From: Hormoscilla sp. GM7CHS1pb | GTDB taxonomy: Bacteria; Cyanobacteriota; Cyanobacteriia; Cyanobacteriales; Desertifilaceae | Assembly (NCBI GenBank): GCA_014323675.1 | Contig: JACONN010000002.1 | Location: 248,001-312,000, forward strand | Reading direction: 5' to 3' | Length of the DNA: 64,000 nucleotides | Shown: piece after piece, positions 27,173 through 36,604 of the stretch | Position numbering within the stretch: position 1 is the stretch's first letter | Layout: the number at the start of each line of letters is the position of its first letter | Notes under the pieces: model-generated | Databases searched by the model: none | What the model saw: only the letters and a program-made list of their open reading frames with translations | Told to the model about the DNA's origin: nothing | Made by a program: the position numbers and the translations under genes

Positions 27173-28030
27173 ATGGTAGGTTCCACGGTTGATGTTAATA
27201 TGTCCCTGACCTTTGCCGAATACCTAGAGTATACTGGAAAACCGGGTGTAATGTACGAACTCTATCGCGGTCAATTGATCGAAATGCCAACACCGACAGG
27301 TTTACACAAATTAATTTGTAAATTTTTATTCCAAGAGTTTCTGCGCTACTTGGTATCGGCAAACTTAAACTTAGTAGCGATAGACTTGACGGGAGTGAGA
27401 ACGGAAGATAAGACATCTCGGATACCAGATGTAGTCGTTTGTCATCAAAATTTTTGGAAAAATGTTTGCGCTCGCTCGGGCGCAGCAGTGCTGGACTTTA
27501 AGGAAAAACCCCTCTTAGTAGTAGAAGTGACTTCTCAAAACTGGCGCGATGACTACGGAACCAAACGAGATGAATACTCACGCCTCAATATTCCGGAGTA
27601 TTGGATCGTAGACCCCGAGCGGTCCCGGGTGCGGTTGTGTAGTAAAATTTCCGGAGAAGAAAGTTACGCAGAGCGGGATTTTTTGCCAGGAGATGAAGTC
27701 AATAGCGCGCAATTTCCGGAATTAATATTACCGGTAGATCGAATACTAGACCCGCCGGATGTAGACTATTTGGTCCGAGAAGAACTCAGACTGCGACAAG
27801 AACTAAATGCGGAACGTCAACGTGCTGAGGCCGCAGATCGCACGTCTGAGGAAGAACGTCAACGTGCTGAGGCAGAACGTCAACGTGCTGAGGCCGCAGA
27901 TCAACGTGCTTCCGAAGAACGTCAACGTGCTGAGGCAGAACGTCAACGTGCTGAGGCAGAACGTCAACGTGCCGAACAATTAGCGCAATACTTACAGGCT
28001 CTCGGAATAGATCCCGATACCATTAACTGA
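27173..28030 (+). CDS. Uma2-family (DUF820) nuclease, copy B
   Basis: This 285-residue near-duplicate of the protein at 22715 has the same start context, catalytic region (SRIPDVVVCHQ; LLVVEVTSQNW) and LGIDPDTIN ending. The coiled-coil tail differs: it has eight or so (E/D)ERQRAE units instead of the ERTSEA series, so the repeat has expanded or contracted since duplication. The frame is intact. It is followed, as in copy A, by a HigB remnant and a HigA-like start. Confidence 0.9.
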   Translation: MVGSTVDVNMSLTFAEYLEYTGKPGVMYELYRGQLIEMPTPTGLHKLICKFLFQEFLRYLVSANLNLVAIDLTGVRTEDKTSRIPDVVVCHQNFWKNVCARSGAAVLDFKEKPLLVVEVTSQNWRDDYGTKRDEYSRLNIPEYWIVDPERSRVRLCSKISGEESYAERDFLPGDEVNSAQFPELILPVDRILDPPDVDYLVREELRLRQELNAERQRAEAADRTSEEERQRAEAERQRAEAADQRASEERQRAEAERQRAEAERQRAEQLAQYLQALGIDPDTIN

Positions 28031-28265
28031 TATATCCCGATCGCACCCCCGATCTCCAGGGGCGGTCAGCGGTGAAGCGAACTTCTCACACTTGTGATCG
28101 ACCCGGAGCGATCGTCGCAATAGTTTTATTGGCCCAGTCGCCATGGCTCCGGAGCGAGGGACTGTTGCGATCGCCGACTTATGCCAAGCGATCGCTTTTC
28201 GTTAAAAAAATTGTTTCAACTGGAAAGTATAGTAAAATCATCATGGTTGCGATCGCAATTAAATT

Positions 28266-28373
28266 ATGTAAGTTCAACCAAGGGAGATTCGATGTTTCCT
28301 TTGTGGAGGAGATCAAAGCACTCAACAACAAAATATCAGTCAAGCAATAAAATATTGGAGGGATGACAGAGAC
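28266..28373 (+). pseudogene. HigB-type toxin remnant, copy B
   Basis: Same internal deletion as copy A, but the second codon is TAA. The C-terminal part (FLCGGDQSTQQ, then ISQAIKYWRDD) is uninterrupted here and runs in frame straight into the antitoxin sequence DLKVPTSDR. Confidence 0.65.
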
Positions 28374-28488
28374 TTGAAAGTGCCGACTAGCGATCGCCAC
28401 CGCGACTTCCAAATTGAATGTCTGAAAAACCCAGAACACGCAGGGGCTTATATTGAGGCAATCTTAGAAGAGGAAGGCCCGGAACCGC
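28374..28488 (+). pseudogene. HigA-like antitoxin, truncated copy B
   Basis: Starts at TTG with LKVPTSDRHRDF and matches copy A up to ILEEEGPEP, then runs into an inverted piece of another gene. About a third of the antitoxin remains. Confidence 0.8.
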
Positions 28489-28643
28489 GCTGTCAGAGTC
28501 TCGTCATTTATGATAGTCTTAGTACAGGGTTTTGTAACAGTAACTTCACGGGTTTGATTGGCACTTGCGGCATTCACTTGAAAGCCAAATGTTACGGCAA
28601 AAGCAAACAGTAAAACAAAAAAAAAATGGATTGAAAGTTTCAT
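28489..28643 (-). pseudogene. N-terminal fragment of a secreted-protein paralog
   Basis: The reverse frame from ATG 28643 (MKLSIHFF, then VLLFAFAVTFGFQVNAAS) matches the first half of the gene at 28832-29224, including the signal peptide and TLTAR. It then ends at the junction with the HigA-like fragment. Confidence 0.75.
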
Positions 28644-28831
28644 TTTTTATTCCTACATTGGCAATTGTTATCGTATGCGATCGCACCGTAATTTCTAGAG
28701 AGGGTGGGGGCTATCTCATCAGGAAAATCAAAAGCTTACTTCCCTCAGTAAAGAGGCGTTAGGGAACGCCTCTTATCCACATAACCAGAGCAATAATTTG
28801 CCCTTATTTTTCAACTGGATTGTTGTTTTAC

Positions 28832-29224
28832 TTAAACATTACCTGTTATGGTTATGGTAATTTCATTTCCCTGGGTAGCAGACTGATTTGTGAATACTGC
28901 ACCGGTAATACCTACTGTTGGGTATGATTCTGGAACAATCCCGAAAGGTTGGAGGTTAATGGTGGGATATTGTTGACTCCCAACTACTGGTATTACAACT
29001 CCTGGTTTGCCAGATACCTCTTGATAAACGACATTTATATCCGAGAGGTTACTGAACCGCGCTGTCAGAGTCTCGCCATTTCCGATCGTTTCAGTACAGG
29101 GTTGGGCAACATTAACTTGACAGGTTTGATCGGCACTTGCGGCATTCACCTGAAAGCCAAATGTTACGGCAAAAGCAAACAGTAAGACCGCCAAACATTG
29201 GATTGAACGTTTCATTTTTTTCAT
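28832..29224 (-). CDS. Secreted protein of unknown function
   Basis: A start at 29224 (MKKMKRSIQ) gives about 130 residues with a signal peptide (LAVLLFAFAVTFGFQVNAASA). The mature part has two Cys (TCQV, PCTE) and beta-rich sequence with many Thr and Val. ATG 29215 is equally possible. No family is recognised. The T-rich and A-rich region 29225-29350 probably holds its promoter. Confidence 0.6.
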   Translation of the reverse strand: MKKMKRSIQCLAVLLFAFAVTFGFQVNAASADQTCQVNVAQPCTETIGNGETLTARFSNLSDINVVYQEVSGKPGVVIPVVGSQQYPTINLQPFGIVPESYPTVGITGAVFTNQSATQGNEITITITGNV

Positions 29225-29351
29225 TAGTAATTGTTGTCGTAGAATCAAACTATAAGTCTTAGATTACCTTTGTTTGATTCTGTAATAGAGACGATTACAA
29301 CGTGAAATTTATGAACTTTTTTTCCTATTGAAACTTAGACAAAATTTGCTC

Positions 29352-30888
29352 TCAACCACCGGATGGGCGATCGCCTATTGTCTCATCCCGTGTCGAACAA
29401 GCCAACAAGCCTACATAACCGTGTGAATAAACGAATTCAGGAGCTATCCGCAATTGCTCCATCGCCTTTACAAGATAGAGCAAATCTCGAACGCATCGTC
29501 TCATCAAGGTCTGAGTATGGGGTGAGGGTGAATAGGCGATCGCCCCTTCTCTCCCCATCCCTATCTCATCGGGTCTCCAACTCGGCAAAACATCTGGCTG
29601 CATCAACGATTTCGAGACCTTCCACGAAAGCCGTAAAGCAATATCAGTGAGGATACCCCCTCGATCGCACTGCCAAATCAACCCCTGGCGCATCCCTTCA
29701 GTAAAGATTGCCTCCCCACATCCTGCCCACGCCGCATCCATCATCGAAGGAGACAACATAACTGGCATCATCGGCGACAGCAGATTCTCACCACAAACAT
29801 CAGCAACCTCTGGCACCACAGCACCACAGATGTTATCCTGTTTGGCTGCCACTGGCACCCACGACTGAACAGTAGATACTGTTGCCCCTGTTGCCCTCTC
29901 TGGACGGAGTGGAGAAGGAGACAACTTTTCCCCACTCCCCACAGGAGTATCACTGGGCGATCGCGCTCTTGAACCCACATCCGATAACATAGGCTCCACA
30001 TTCCTGACATAGTCTGGTTTTCGGTCCACAACCACAGGCGCGCGAGCCCTTGCAGCCCTTACTGTCACCGTCTCAAATGAGAGTTCTTCAGCCAACGGTC
30101 GCGTCCGCTTTTCGACAATATCTGGTGGGGTTTGAAAATGCGATCGGGCGAACCCCTGCCCACAAACTTCCATTATCTTCTGGCAAACCTTAGCCAAAAA
30201 AGCGACTGAACCTGAGAAAAACGAGTGTTTTTCTCCCACCGTCACAGGCACAGTCTTTCTTGCTGCCGATACAGCAGCCGTCTGTGGACCCAGTTCCTCT
30301 GAAAACTGTTTCGTCTGCTTTTCGACTATAGCTGGCAGGGTTGGTAAAGGCTCACGGGCTACAAGCTGCGTAAATACTGGTGATAACTTCGGCTCTACTA
30401 ATACCGTTGTCGGCACTACACCCGATACAAACACCTGTTTTTCTTCCACAGCCGCTGGCGCGATCGCCCTTGCAGCCCTTACAGTCTCCATCTGCGAGGA
30501 GAGTTCTTCACCCAACTGGATCGGAAGCTTTTCTACTATATCTGGTGGGGAAGGCTCCCGGGCGGACCCCAACCCTGGAACATCCCCAATATTTTTACCA
30601 ACATTATCCCTTACGTGTACCCACTCCGGTGCTACAGTTGCTGGAAGTTGAGAACAGAACCGATGGGACCCACTCGCCCCAGGGGTCACGGGCGATCGCA
30701 CTTGAGAACTATCATCCCATAACATATGAGCTACATCAACAGTCGAGACATCGGAAGGTTTTCGGTCCACTACCACTGGCGCGATCGCCCTTGCAGCCCT
30801 TACAGTCACCGTCTCAAATGAGAGCTCTTCACTCAACTGGAGCGTTCGCTTTTCTACTTTTCTACAATATCTGGTGGGGAAGGCGATC
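29352..30888 (-). pseudogene. Protein with degenerate about 70-residue repeats, 5' end lost
   Basis: The protein has four or more degenerate repeats, each built on PPDIVEK, a short hydrophilic part with (S/A)EEL, TVRAARAxAPVVV(D/E)xK and a variable region. A distinct C-terminal domain of about 120 residues follows (AAWAGCGEAIFTEGMRQGLIW, ending near IGDRPSGG). Its 5' end is replaced at 30888 by the 2.37-kb duplication. Just inside that, TTTTCTAC is doubled (30850-30865), an 8-base frameshift. The family is unknown; the repeats suggest a linker or scaffold region. Confidence 0.5.
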
Positions 30889-31822
30889 GAGGTTCTGGGA
30901 GCAATACAACTTCCTCCTCTTGCCATCCCGCCAGCACTGCGGCTTTGCGAGTCGCTTCAATGGCATCTGATTCATAGGAAGCAGGATGGGTTATCACTGC
31001 ACCCTGCACGGAACCATACTTCTGGATGAGTTTATCTCGACAGAAAGCTAGTACCTTAGCCGCTGCTTCTTCAGGAAAAACTTTTCCTGAAGTTAGATCG
31101 TAAGCAAACTGCTTGCCATCGATCGATCGGCCCATGTCATGTTTCCAGGCCAGAATAGTCTGGTCGCGAAAAGCATAAGCCTGAGCTTTAACATATCCTC
31201 CTACTTCTGCTTCAGTTTGTCCATTGAAGCGGACCGCAGAAGGAATGATATCATTGGTAACTAAACTCCCCTGTTCGTCCCTAATCGAAACACCAACTGC
31301 TGCCGCAGTCCATTGCTTCGTCATCAGATTGACATTCGCCAGAGCCATGACTGTATTCGTAGTTCCCAAGTCAATCCCTACATAGGTAGGTCGCATGACT
31401 TCCTGAAGAGGTTCTACATAATCAGCCATCTCCCGCAATCTATTGCCGATCCGATCGCCAATGACTAGGGTTTCGATCCCTTTGCGTTTTAACCTCCCAA
31501 ACAAACTAGCATAACCGTTGTCATTACTGACAACAGCAATCATTGAGACCTGATAATCTGCATTACCAGTAATTTCATCAGCCGTGCGCTCGATCAGTCG
31601 ATCGACCTCTTGAGACACGGGCTTGAGTCCAGGAGTCAACTCAAAACGATAGCCAAACTCGCGAAAAGCTCCACCATAAGCGGTAAGTACCGACGGCGTA
31701 TTAGAGAAAGCCCGGCGAACTACAAGTTGACCATGTTTCTCATGATGAGTTTGACAAATTCTTTCTATATCAGCCAGTTTCGGCTTGATATTATCCAAAT
31801 CAAGTAAGACAGCAATACTCAT
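30854..31822 (-). CDS. NYN-Hsp70 fusion, truncated copy 2
   Basis: This 322-residue protein is identical to copy 1 but in frame: a complete NYN domain (1-145; Asp8, Asp10, Asp101) and the first lobe of the Hsp70 ATPase (GIDLGTTNT 149-157) to about residue 311. It then has 11 residues from the repeat-protein gene (RSPSPPDIVEK). The second phosphate-binding motif and the substrate-binding domain are absent, so it cannot act as a chaperone. It could still be an NYN nuclease. It is downstream of an intact GrpE-like copy. Confidence 0.8.
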   Translation of the reverse strand: MSIAVLLDLDNIKPKLADIERICQTHHEKHGQLVVRRAFSNTPSVLTAYGGAFREFGYRFELTPGLKPVSQEVDRLIERTADEITGNADYQVSMIAVVSNDNGYASLFGRLKRKGIETLVIGDRIGNRLREMADYVEPLQEVMRPTYVGIDLGTTNTVMALANVNLMTKQWTAAAVGVSIRDEQGSLVTNDIIPSAVRFNGQTEAEVGGYVKAQAYAFRDQTILAWKHDMGRSIDGKQFAYDLTSGKVFPEEAAAKVLAFCRDKLIQKYGSVQGAVITHPASYESDAIEATRKAAVLAGWQEEEVVLLPEPRSPSPPDIVEK

Positions 31823-31847
31823 AATTTTCCTCCCTTCTAGTTTCCGC

Positions 31848-33008
31848 TTATTCCGTAACTTCCTTCACCCGAGCTGGCGTAATGACTTCTTCACCCACAC
31901 GCCATCCCGGATGAATACAACGTACTACTTTTTTATCTTCTGAGTTAGCAAAAGCGGAGCCCTCAACATAAGCATATGCGGACAACTGCTCGCTCTGCAA
32001 TTCAAAAACTTGGTCCTCCTGGGCTGGATATTGTGTCACATTAAGTGAATTTAATGCTTGCAACAAATTTTCTAAAGCGATCAGAATGCTGAGGGAGTCG
32101 CTGGGAGACAAAGATAACTCCGAGTTGGACTCTGACATTTTATTTAACCGTTGGTACAGGATCGTAATTTGATCCAAAACTGGTTGAGACTGTTTCTGAA
32201 GAGTTGTGACCAATTGACAAACCGCTGACTGGAGTGCTTGAGAACGAATTTCTGACAGCTCTTTTTGCAATTTTTCATTTTCCTGCTGCAAAAGTTCCAC
32301 TTGATTTGTGAGGTTAGCTTCAGTCTCTCCTAACTCCCGAACTAAATTCTGAGCTGCTTCCTCCTTAATTGCCGTCGGCGTGATGTTAAATTCTTTTTGC
32401 AGTTGCAATCCGAATTCATTCAGGAACCGATAAGCTCCCCATTTTAATAATGTTTTATAGCCATGAGATGAGTTAAGCATCTCCCGGTACTTTGGCTCCA
32501 GAACGGAGGGAAGTTCTGACAAAAACAGATATGTTTTCTCTCGCGACTTTTTGAAATAGTCTATTACCTCACTCAACTCACTCAGCTTGGTTAAATCCCG
32601 GCTTTCTGAATCTGCCAAAGCATATTCTGCTAGTTCTACAAACTGACTCAGTTTTGCTTGCATTTGCTCTCTAACTTTCCGGGGAGACTCGCTATACTTG
32701 CTTGACAGGTGAAAAAAGAATTTTTCTGCCGTATCGTACTCAAACGACTCAATTTGCTCATTCAGAATTTCCTCCCAGTTCTCACCTGATTTCAAAACTA
32801 TTACACATTTATGGTGAAGAGGAGCAATAGCCTCTTGTCTTTCTTTATCTTTCTGGGTTTTCGGCACAAATACCCTGTAGTAATCATTGATAAAATTCAC
32901 TAATCTTACCCAATGATTCGTCTCTCCTCTATCCTGAACTTTCTTGATAATTATCTCCTTATTAATTTCCTTCTTTTCCTGCTTAACTTCCTTCCGCTCG
33001 ATCCCCAA
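31848..33008 (-). CDS. GrpE-like nucleotide exchange factor, copy 2
   Basis: The protein sequence is identical over 386 residues to the copy at 9097-10257: conserved WVRLVNFINDYY module, coiled coil about 225-270 and GrpE-like end GWRVGEEVITPARVK. The absence of protein changes implies a very recent duplication or an assembly artefact. It precedes the truncated NYN-Hsp70 copy by 25 bases. Confidence 0.75.
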   Translation of the reverse strand: MGIERKEVKQEKKEINKEIIIKKVQDRGETNHWVRLVNFINDYYRVFVPKTQKDKERQEAIAPLHHKCVIVLKSGENWEEILNEQIESFEYDTAEKFFFHLSSKYSESPRKVREQMQAKLSQFVELAEYALADSESRDLTKLSELSEVIDYFKKSREKTYLFLSELPSVLEPKYREMLNSSHGYKTLLKWGAYRFLNEFGLQLQKEFNITPTAIKEEAAQNLVRELGETEANLTNQVELLQQENEKLQKELSEIRSQALQSAVCQLVTTLQKQSQPVLDQITILYQRLNKMSESNSELSLSPSDSLSILIALENLLQALNSLNVTQYPAQEDQVFELQSEQLSAYAYVEGSAFANSEDKKVVRCIHPGWRVGEEVITPARVKEVTE

Positions 33009-33032
33009 TTTGTCTTCCAGTTGCGATACGAA

Positions 33033-33259
33033 TCACTTCAGAAAAGGAGAAGCTCCCCACTTTAATAATGATTGATATCCTACCGATGAGTTAAGCATAT
33101 CCCGGTCATTTTGCTCCAGAAGGGAGGGGATTTCTGACAAAAACAAATATGTTTTCTCTCGGGACTTTTTAAAATAGTCTATTACCTCACCCAACTCACT
33201 CAGCTTCGTCAAATCACGGTTTTCCGAATCTGCCAAAGCATATTCGGCTAGTTCCACAA
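33033..33259 (-). pseudogene. GrpE-like paralog part B, shorter copy
   Basis: Same sequence as 10282-10508 (LAEYALADSENRDLTKLSEL to GASPFLK), cut at 33259 by the glycine-rich gene. Confidence 0.85.
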
Positions 33260-33853
33260 TAAGACGCCGTTGCCGCCGTTGCCGCCGTTGCCGCCGAAGC
33301 CGCCGTTGCCGCCGTTGCCGCCATAGATGAAGAAGGCGCCGTCGCCGCCCTTGCCGCCAAAGCCGCCGTCGCCGCCGTCGTTGCCCTTCTGGCCTATGTA
33401 CGAGTCGCCTTCGTTGCCATTATTTTCAGGAATAGGAGTGACGAAATTAGCATTTCCACCCGCTCCACTGCCGTTGCCAAGGCCACCAATGGCGCTATTA
33501 TCCTGGAAACTGCTATTGGTCACAGTGACCGCCGCTTCATAGATAAACATGGCACCGCCCATGCCTGCTGCCCCGCCGGCGCCATCCCCTCCCCGGGCCC
33601 TGCCGTTGCTAAAGTTCAAGTTATCAAAATCGACCTCACCGCTTCTAACGAAGAACAGCCGGTATTTGTCGTCGCCACTAATGGTGTTGTTGTTCCCTTC
33701 GATCGTGAGATGGACATCTTCTTCAATAACGGGTAGCAACCCATTGAGAGTAATATCTCCCTCGATGTTAATGGTATCTGCCTCACCGTTATTCTTGGAA
33801 GCGGTAATAGCTTGGGATAGTTCTGCTGGTGTGTCTACGTCAAATATAGCCAT
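33260..33853 (-). CDS. Glycine-rich, adhesin-like protein, 3'-truncated
   Basis: The protein starts MAIFDVDTPAELSQAI. A beta-helix-type segment follows (DITLNGLLPVI, LTIEGNNNTISGD, FDNLNFSNG), as in large cyanobacterial adhesins and hemolysin-like proteins that begin with a polymorphic beta-helix. Then come glycine/asparagine repeats (GNGGNGGFGG). It runs into the duplicated segment at 33259 and stops six codons later. Intact relatives are usually much longer and often end in calcium-binding repeats, so this is probably a stump. Confidence 0.65.
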
Positions 33854-34037
33854 AATTACTCCTGAGGGAAAGCGATCAAGGGAGGGATGTTCTAAGAAGT
33901 GATCCTAAAGGTTTGTCGTTCTTCTGTCAAGGTGACATCAGGTTCTTTATTCTGTGGTGTAAATTTAGGGGTAGTGGGTCACAAGTAGTAATGTTAGCAC
34001 AAGAAAGCATGGCTGCACGCTCCGGGTCTCGCCCGTC

Positions 34038-34631
34038 CTACAGCTGGTCAATCACGGAGTAGGGACCTGTTTCCCTCAGACGGGAGACCACTTGCTGCTG
34101 CCAATGGGCCAATTCATCGGGAAATGTGGGGCTATTTAGGCCGCTACGCCACATAATCAAGCCATCTTCACCTGTTCGAGGGTAATAATTGCGGCGTCGT
34201 CCCGCCACAGCAAAGCCAAATTTCTGGTATAACGAGAGTGCCGCAAGATTATCAGCCCCGAGTTCCAGAGTTGCCCGTTCCAACCCCCGACGCCATGCCT
34301 CTCTGAGCAGAGTACACATCAACAGCTGACCTAAACCTTGATGCTGGTACTCTGGATGAACTGCGACCAGGGTGATATGAGCTTCCTCGAAAATCGCCCA
34401 CAGACAACCCAGTCCTACCAAAACTCCTTTGTCCACCTTGCTCCCAGATTCCTTGACAAATGAATCAAGACAGTATATAATCAGTAAATCACTATTGAGG
34501 CTACGCAATTCGTGCTCATATCCTTGCAGGCTCCAGAGGTTGCCAAAACACAGTCGATCCAGTTCGAGTACCGCCGGTAGCAACTCGACTGTTAGGGGTT
34601 TGAGTTCTAGTTTGATCGGGTCTTGGGGCAT
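34038..34631 (-). CDS. rimI: Ribosomal protein S18-alanine N-acetyltransferase
   Basis: This GNAT-fold enzyme acetylates the N-terminus of ribosomal protein S18. The 197 residues include the acetyl-CoA-binding V-x-x-x-x-Q-x-x-G-x-G/A pattern (VHPEYQHQGLGQLLM), LELGADNLAALSLYQKFGF and the RRRNYYPRTGEDGLIM end typical of RimI. It is divergent from lysA, with about 150 bases between them that must hold both promoters. Confidence 0.92.
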   Translation of the reverse strand: MPQDPIKLELKPLTVELLPAVLELDRLCFGNLWSLQGYEHELRSLNSDLLIIYCLDSFVKESGSKVDKGVLVGLGCLWAIFEEAHITLVAVHPEYQHQGLGQLLMCTLLREAWRRGLERATLELGADNLAALSLYQKFGFAVAGRRRNYYPRTGEDGLIMWRSGLNSPTFPDELAHWQQQVVSRLRETGPYSVIDQL

Positions 34632-34732
34632 CTGTCAATTGGGTAGGACTTGGATCGCCTGTCCGGATGTGGTCAGTGCGATCGCTAGTCGGGTGAAGTG
34701 ATGTAATTGTAAGATAATTTAATAGCGTAGCG

Positions 34733-34738
34733 TATAAT
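34733..34738 (+). promoter_or_regulatory. Candidate -10 box of the lysA operon
   Basis: TATAAT lies 43 bases before the lysA ATG in the rimI-lysA intergenic region. No good -35 match is seen at 17 bases upstream, so this rests on the -10 sequence alone. Confidence 0.35.
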
Positions 34739-34780
34739 CAATCGATAAATCTATCTAAAAAGGGTATCTCTCAAAAGTCG

Positions 34781-36196
34781 ATGGCAAAAACTCCAGCAAG
34801 TGCAAGTGCTATGTCAGGCAGGCAGTATATATCAGAAGCAACCAGGAAGGGCACCGAAGAACCTTCCCCCAATCAAGAAATGTTACCCCTAACAGCTCGG
34901 GTAAATAGCAGGGACTGTCTGGAAATAGGTGGCTGTGATGTGCAGGAGTTAGTCAAGCAGTTTGGCTCTCCCCTATATATACTGGACGAGGAGACTCTGC
35001 GAACGGCTTGCCGCCAGTATCGGGAAGCATTGAAGCGCTATTATCCAGGCAAGGCATCGGCGATCTACGCTTCCAAAGCTTGGAATTGTCTGGCAGTATG
35101 CGCGATCGCGGCGTCGGAAGGCTTGGGAATAGATGTAGCATCCGGTGGGGAACTATATACGGCCATAAAAGCTGGCGTCAGGGGGGAAAACCTGTACTTC
35201 CACGGCAACAATAAATCCCGGGCCGAACTGGACTTGGCAGTGGAAACGGGCTGCACCATTATGGTAGATAACTGGCTGGAGTTGGAAACTTTGGCGGAAA
35301 TGGTGGCCTCATGTGACAGCCCGATCAAGATCATGGTGCGACTGACTCCGGGGATCGAGTGTCACACTCACGAATACATCCGCACGGGTCATCTGGACAG
35401 CAAATTTGGCTTCGATCCCAACCAACTAGATCGAGTATTTGCCTCGATCTCCAAGCAATCTGGCCTGGAGTGCATAGGTCTACATGCTCATATTGGCTCC
35501 CAGATTTTTGAACTGCAACCCCATGAGGATCTAGCAGAGGTGATGGTAGACTGGTTAGTGAAAGCTGACTCCTACGGTTTGCCAACGAGGATACTAGATG
35601 TAGGTGGTGGTTTGGGGATTCGTTACGTGGAAACAGACGATCCTCCCAGTATAGATGCCTGGGTGAAGACGGTGAGTGAGGCGATCGTCCGGGCCTGTAA
35701 GGAGAGGGAATGGCCCCTGCCGGAACTGATGTGCGAACCGGGACGTTCCCTGATCGGTACGGCCTGCTGTACGGCATATAGGATCGGTGGCCGCAAGGAG
35801 ATTCCGGATATGCGGACTTACCTGGCAGTTGATGGGGGGATGTCAGATAATGCCCGTCCGATCACCTATGGGTCAGTGTATCGGGCTGTAGTAGCTAACC
35901 GGATGTCCGAGGATTGTACGGAGACAGTCACGATTGCTGGCAAACATTGCGAATCGGGGGATATTCTGATTAAAGAAGCTCCCGTGCCAGCAACTCAACC
36001 AGGAGATATCCTGGTGACGATGGGTACGGGTGCCTACAATTATAGCATGGCGTCTAATTACAATCGTCTGACCAGACCAGCAGCGGTGTTAGTGTCCGAT
36101 GGGGTTGCCAAGACGATCCTGGAACGGGAAACTTATGAAGACTTGATTCGGGGCGATCGCCTACCCGAGGGACTTGGGTCTGGGTTATCGAACTAA
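34781..36196 (+). CDS. lysA: Diaminopimelate decarboxylase
   Basis: This PLP enzyme makes L-lysine from meso-diaminopimelate, the last step of lysine synthesis. The PLP lysine is in IYASKAWN. HIGSQIFE, the DVGGGLGIRY loop, MCEPGRSL and the C-terminal MGTGAYNYSMASNYN, which completes the neighbouring active site of the dimer, are all present. The length of 471 residues includes an N-terminal extension of about 40 residues, as in other cyanobacteria. It is the first of three co-directional genes (lysA, cdaA, uppS), with a 408-base repeat-rich gap before cdaA. Confidence 0.96.
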   Translation: MAKTPASASAMSGRQYISEATRKGTEEPSPNQEMLPLTARVNSRDCLEIGGCDVQELVKQFGSPLYILDEETLRTACRQYREALKRYYPGKASAIYASKAWNCLAVCAIAASEGLGIDVASGGELYTAIKAGVRGENLYFHGNNKSRAELDLAVETGCTIMVDNWLELETLAEMVASCDSPIKIMVRLTPGIECHTHEYIRTGHLDSKFGFDPNQLDRVFASISKQSGLECIGLHAHIGSQIFELQPHEDLAEVMVDWLVKADSYGLPTRILDVGGGLGIRYVETDDPPSIDAWVKTVSEAIVRACKEREWPLPELMCEPGRSLIGTACCTAYRIGGRKEIPDMRTYLAVDGGMSDNARPITYGSVYRAVVANRMSEDCTETVTIAGKHCESGDILIKEAPVPATQPGDILVTMGTGAYNYSMASNYNRLTRPAAVLVSDGVAKTILERETYEDLIRGDRLPEGLGSGLSN

Positions 36197-36604
36197 CAGG
36201 TTCAAGAGTAAAGAATGGAGAGCTTGCTTGTCAGTTCGCGATCTCCTGGTCGCTTGATGTCTTCTGACAGGGCGAGCGGTCTCCCGGGAGCGCTAATTCC
36301 CAGGCAGCGCATCCCGGAGAGGAGAGCAGCCGTGGGAACGAGGGGGAGACTGCTCGCGTGTGCTCTCCTCTCCGCCTTCGCTAATGCGCTTGCTCTCCTC
36401 TCCGCCCTCGCTGACGCGCTCGAGCTTCGGGATGCGCGGCTTCGGGATGCGCTAGTCCCACTACCCAGAAGACATCGTATTCGCACAAAAGAGGAGATCG
36501 CTTCGATGTACTCGGAGAGCGCTACTCGCACTACTCCTCGCACATCGAGGACGCATCGGGACTGAGTCCTTTTCACTTTTAACTTTTGCCAACGCGGATC
36601 GCTG
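36197..36604. repeat. Repeat-rich gap between lysA and cdaA
   Basis: Contains AATTCCCAGGCAGCGCATCC (36294) with GTGGGAACGAGGGG (36331) as a member of the dispersed palindrome family; TGCTCTCCTCTCCGCC twice (36360, 36391); and CTTCGGGATGCGC twice (36425, 36440). Open frames on both strands here are repeat-derived. Confidence 0.65.

Larger units (their letters stand above)
27041..28488. repeat. Uma2 / HigBA-remnant cassette, copy B
   Basis: Direct repeat of 22562-23990. It breaks off inside the HigA-like gene at 28488, where an inverted fragment of the secreted-protein gene begins; GAACCGCGCTGTCAG is present both here and at the matching point (about 29055) in the intact secreted-protein gene. 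Confidence 0.88.
30889..33259. repeat. Segmental duplication, copy 2 (2371 bp)
   Basis: Repeats 8137-10508 on the same strand. It cuts the repeat-protein gene at its left end (after GGCGATC) and the glycine-rich adhesin-like gene at its right end (after GTTCCACAA). No terminal repeats or target duplication are visible at the joints, so this looks like recombination rather than transposition. Confidence 0.93.

Noticed and set aside
29363-30970. Several + strand frames (Pro/Ser-rich)
   Set aside because: Shadows of the repeat-protein frame on the - strand.
33327-33902. Proline-rich frames on the + strand
   Set aside because: Complement of the glycine-rich repeats of the adhesin-like gene.
36202-36576. 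Two overlapping open frames rich in Arg/Ser/Ala on both strands
   Set aside because: Produced by dispersed GC-rich repeats; no family signal, no start context.
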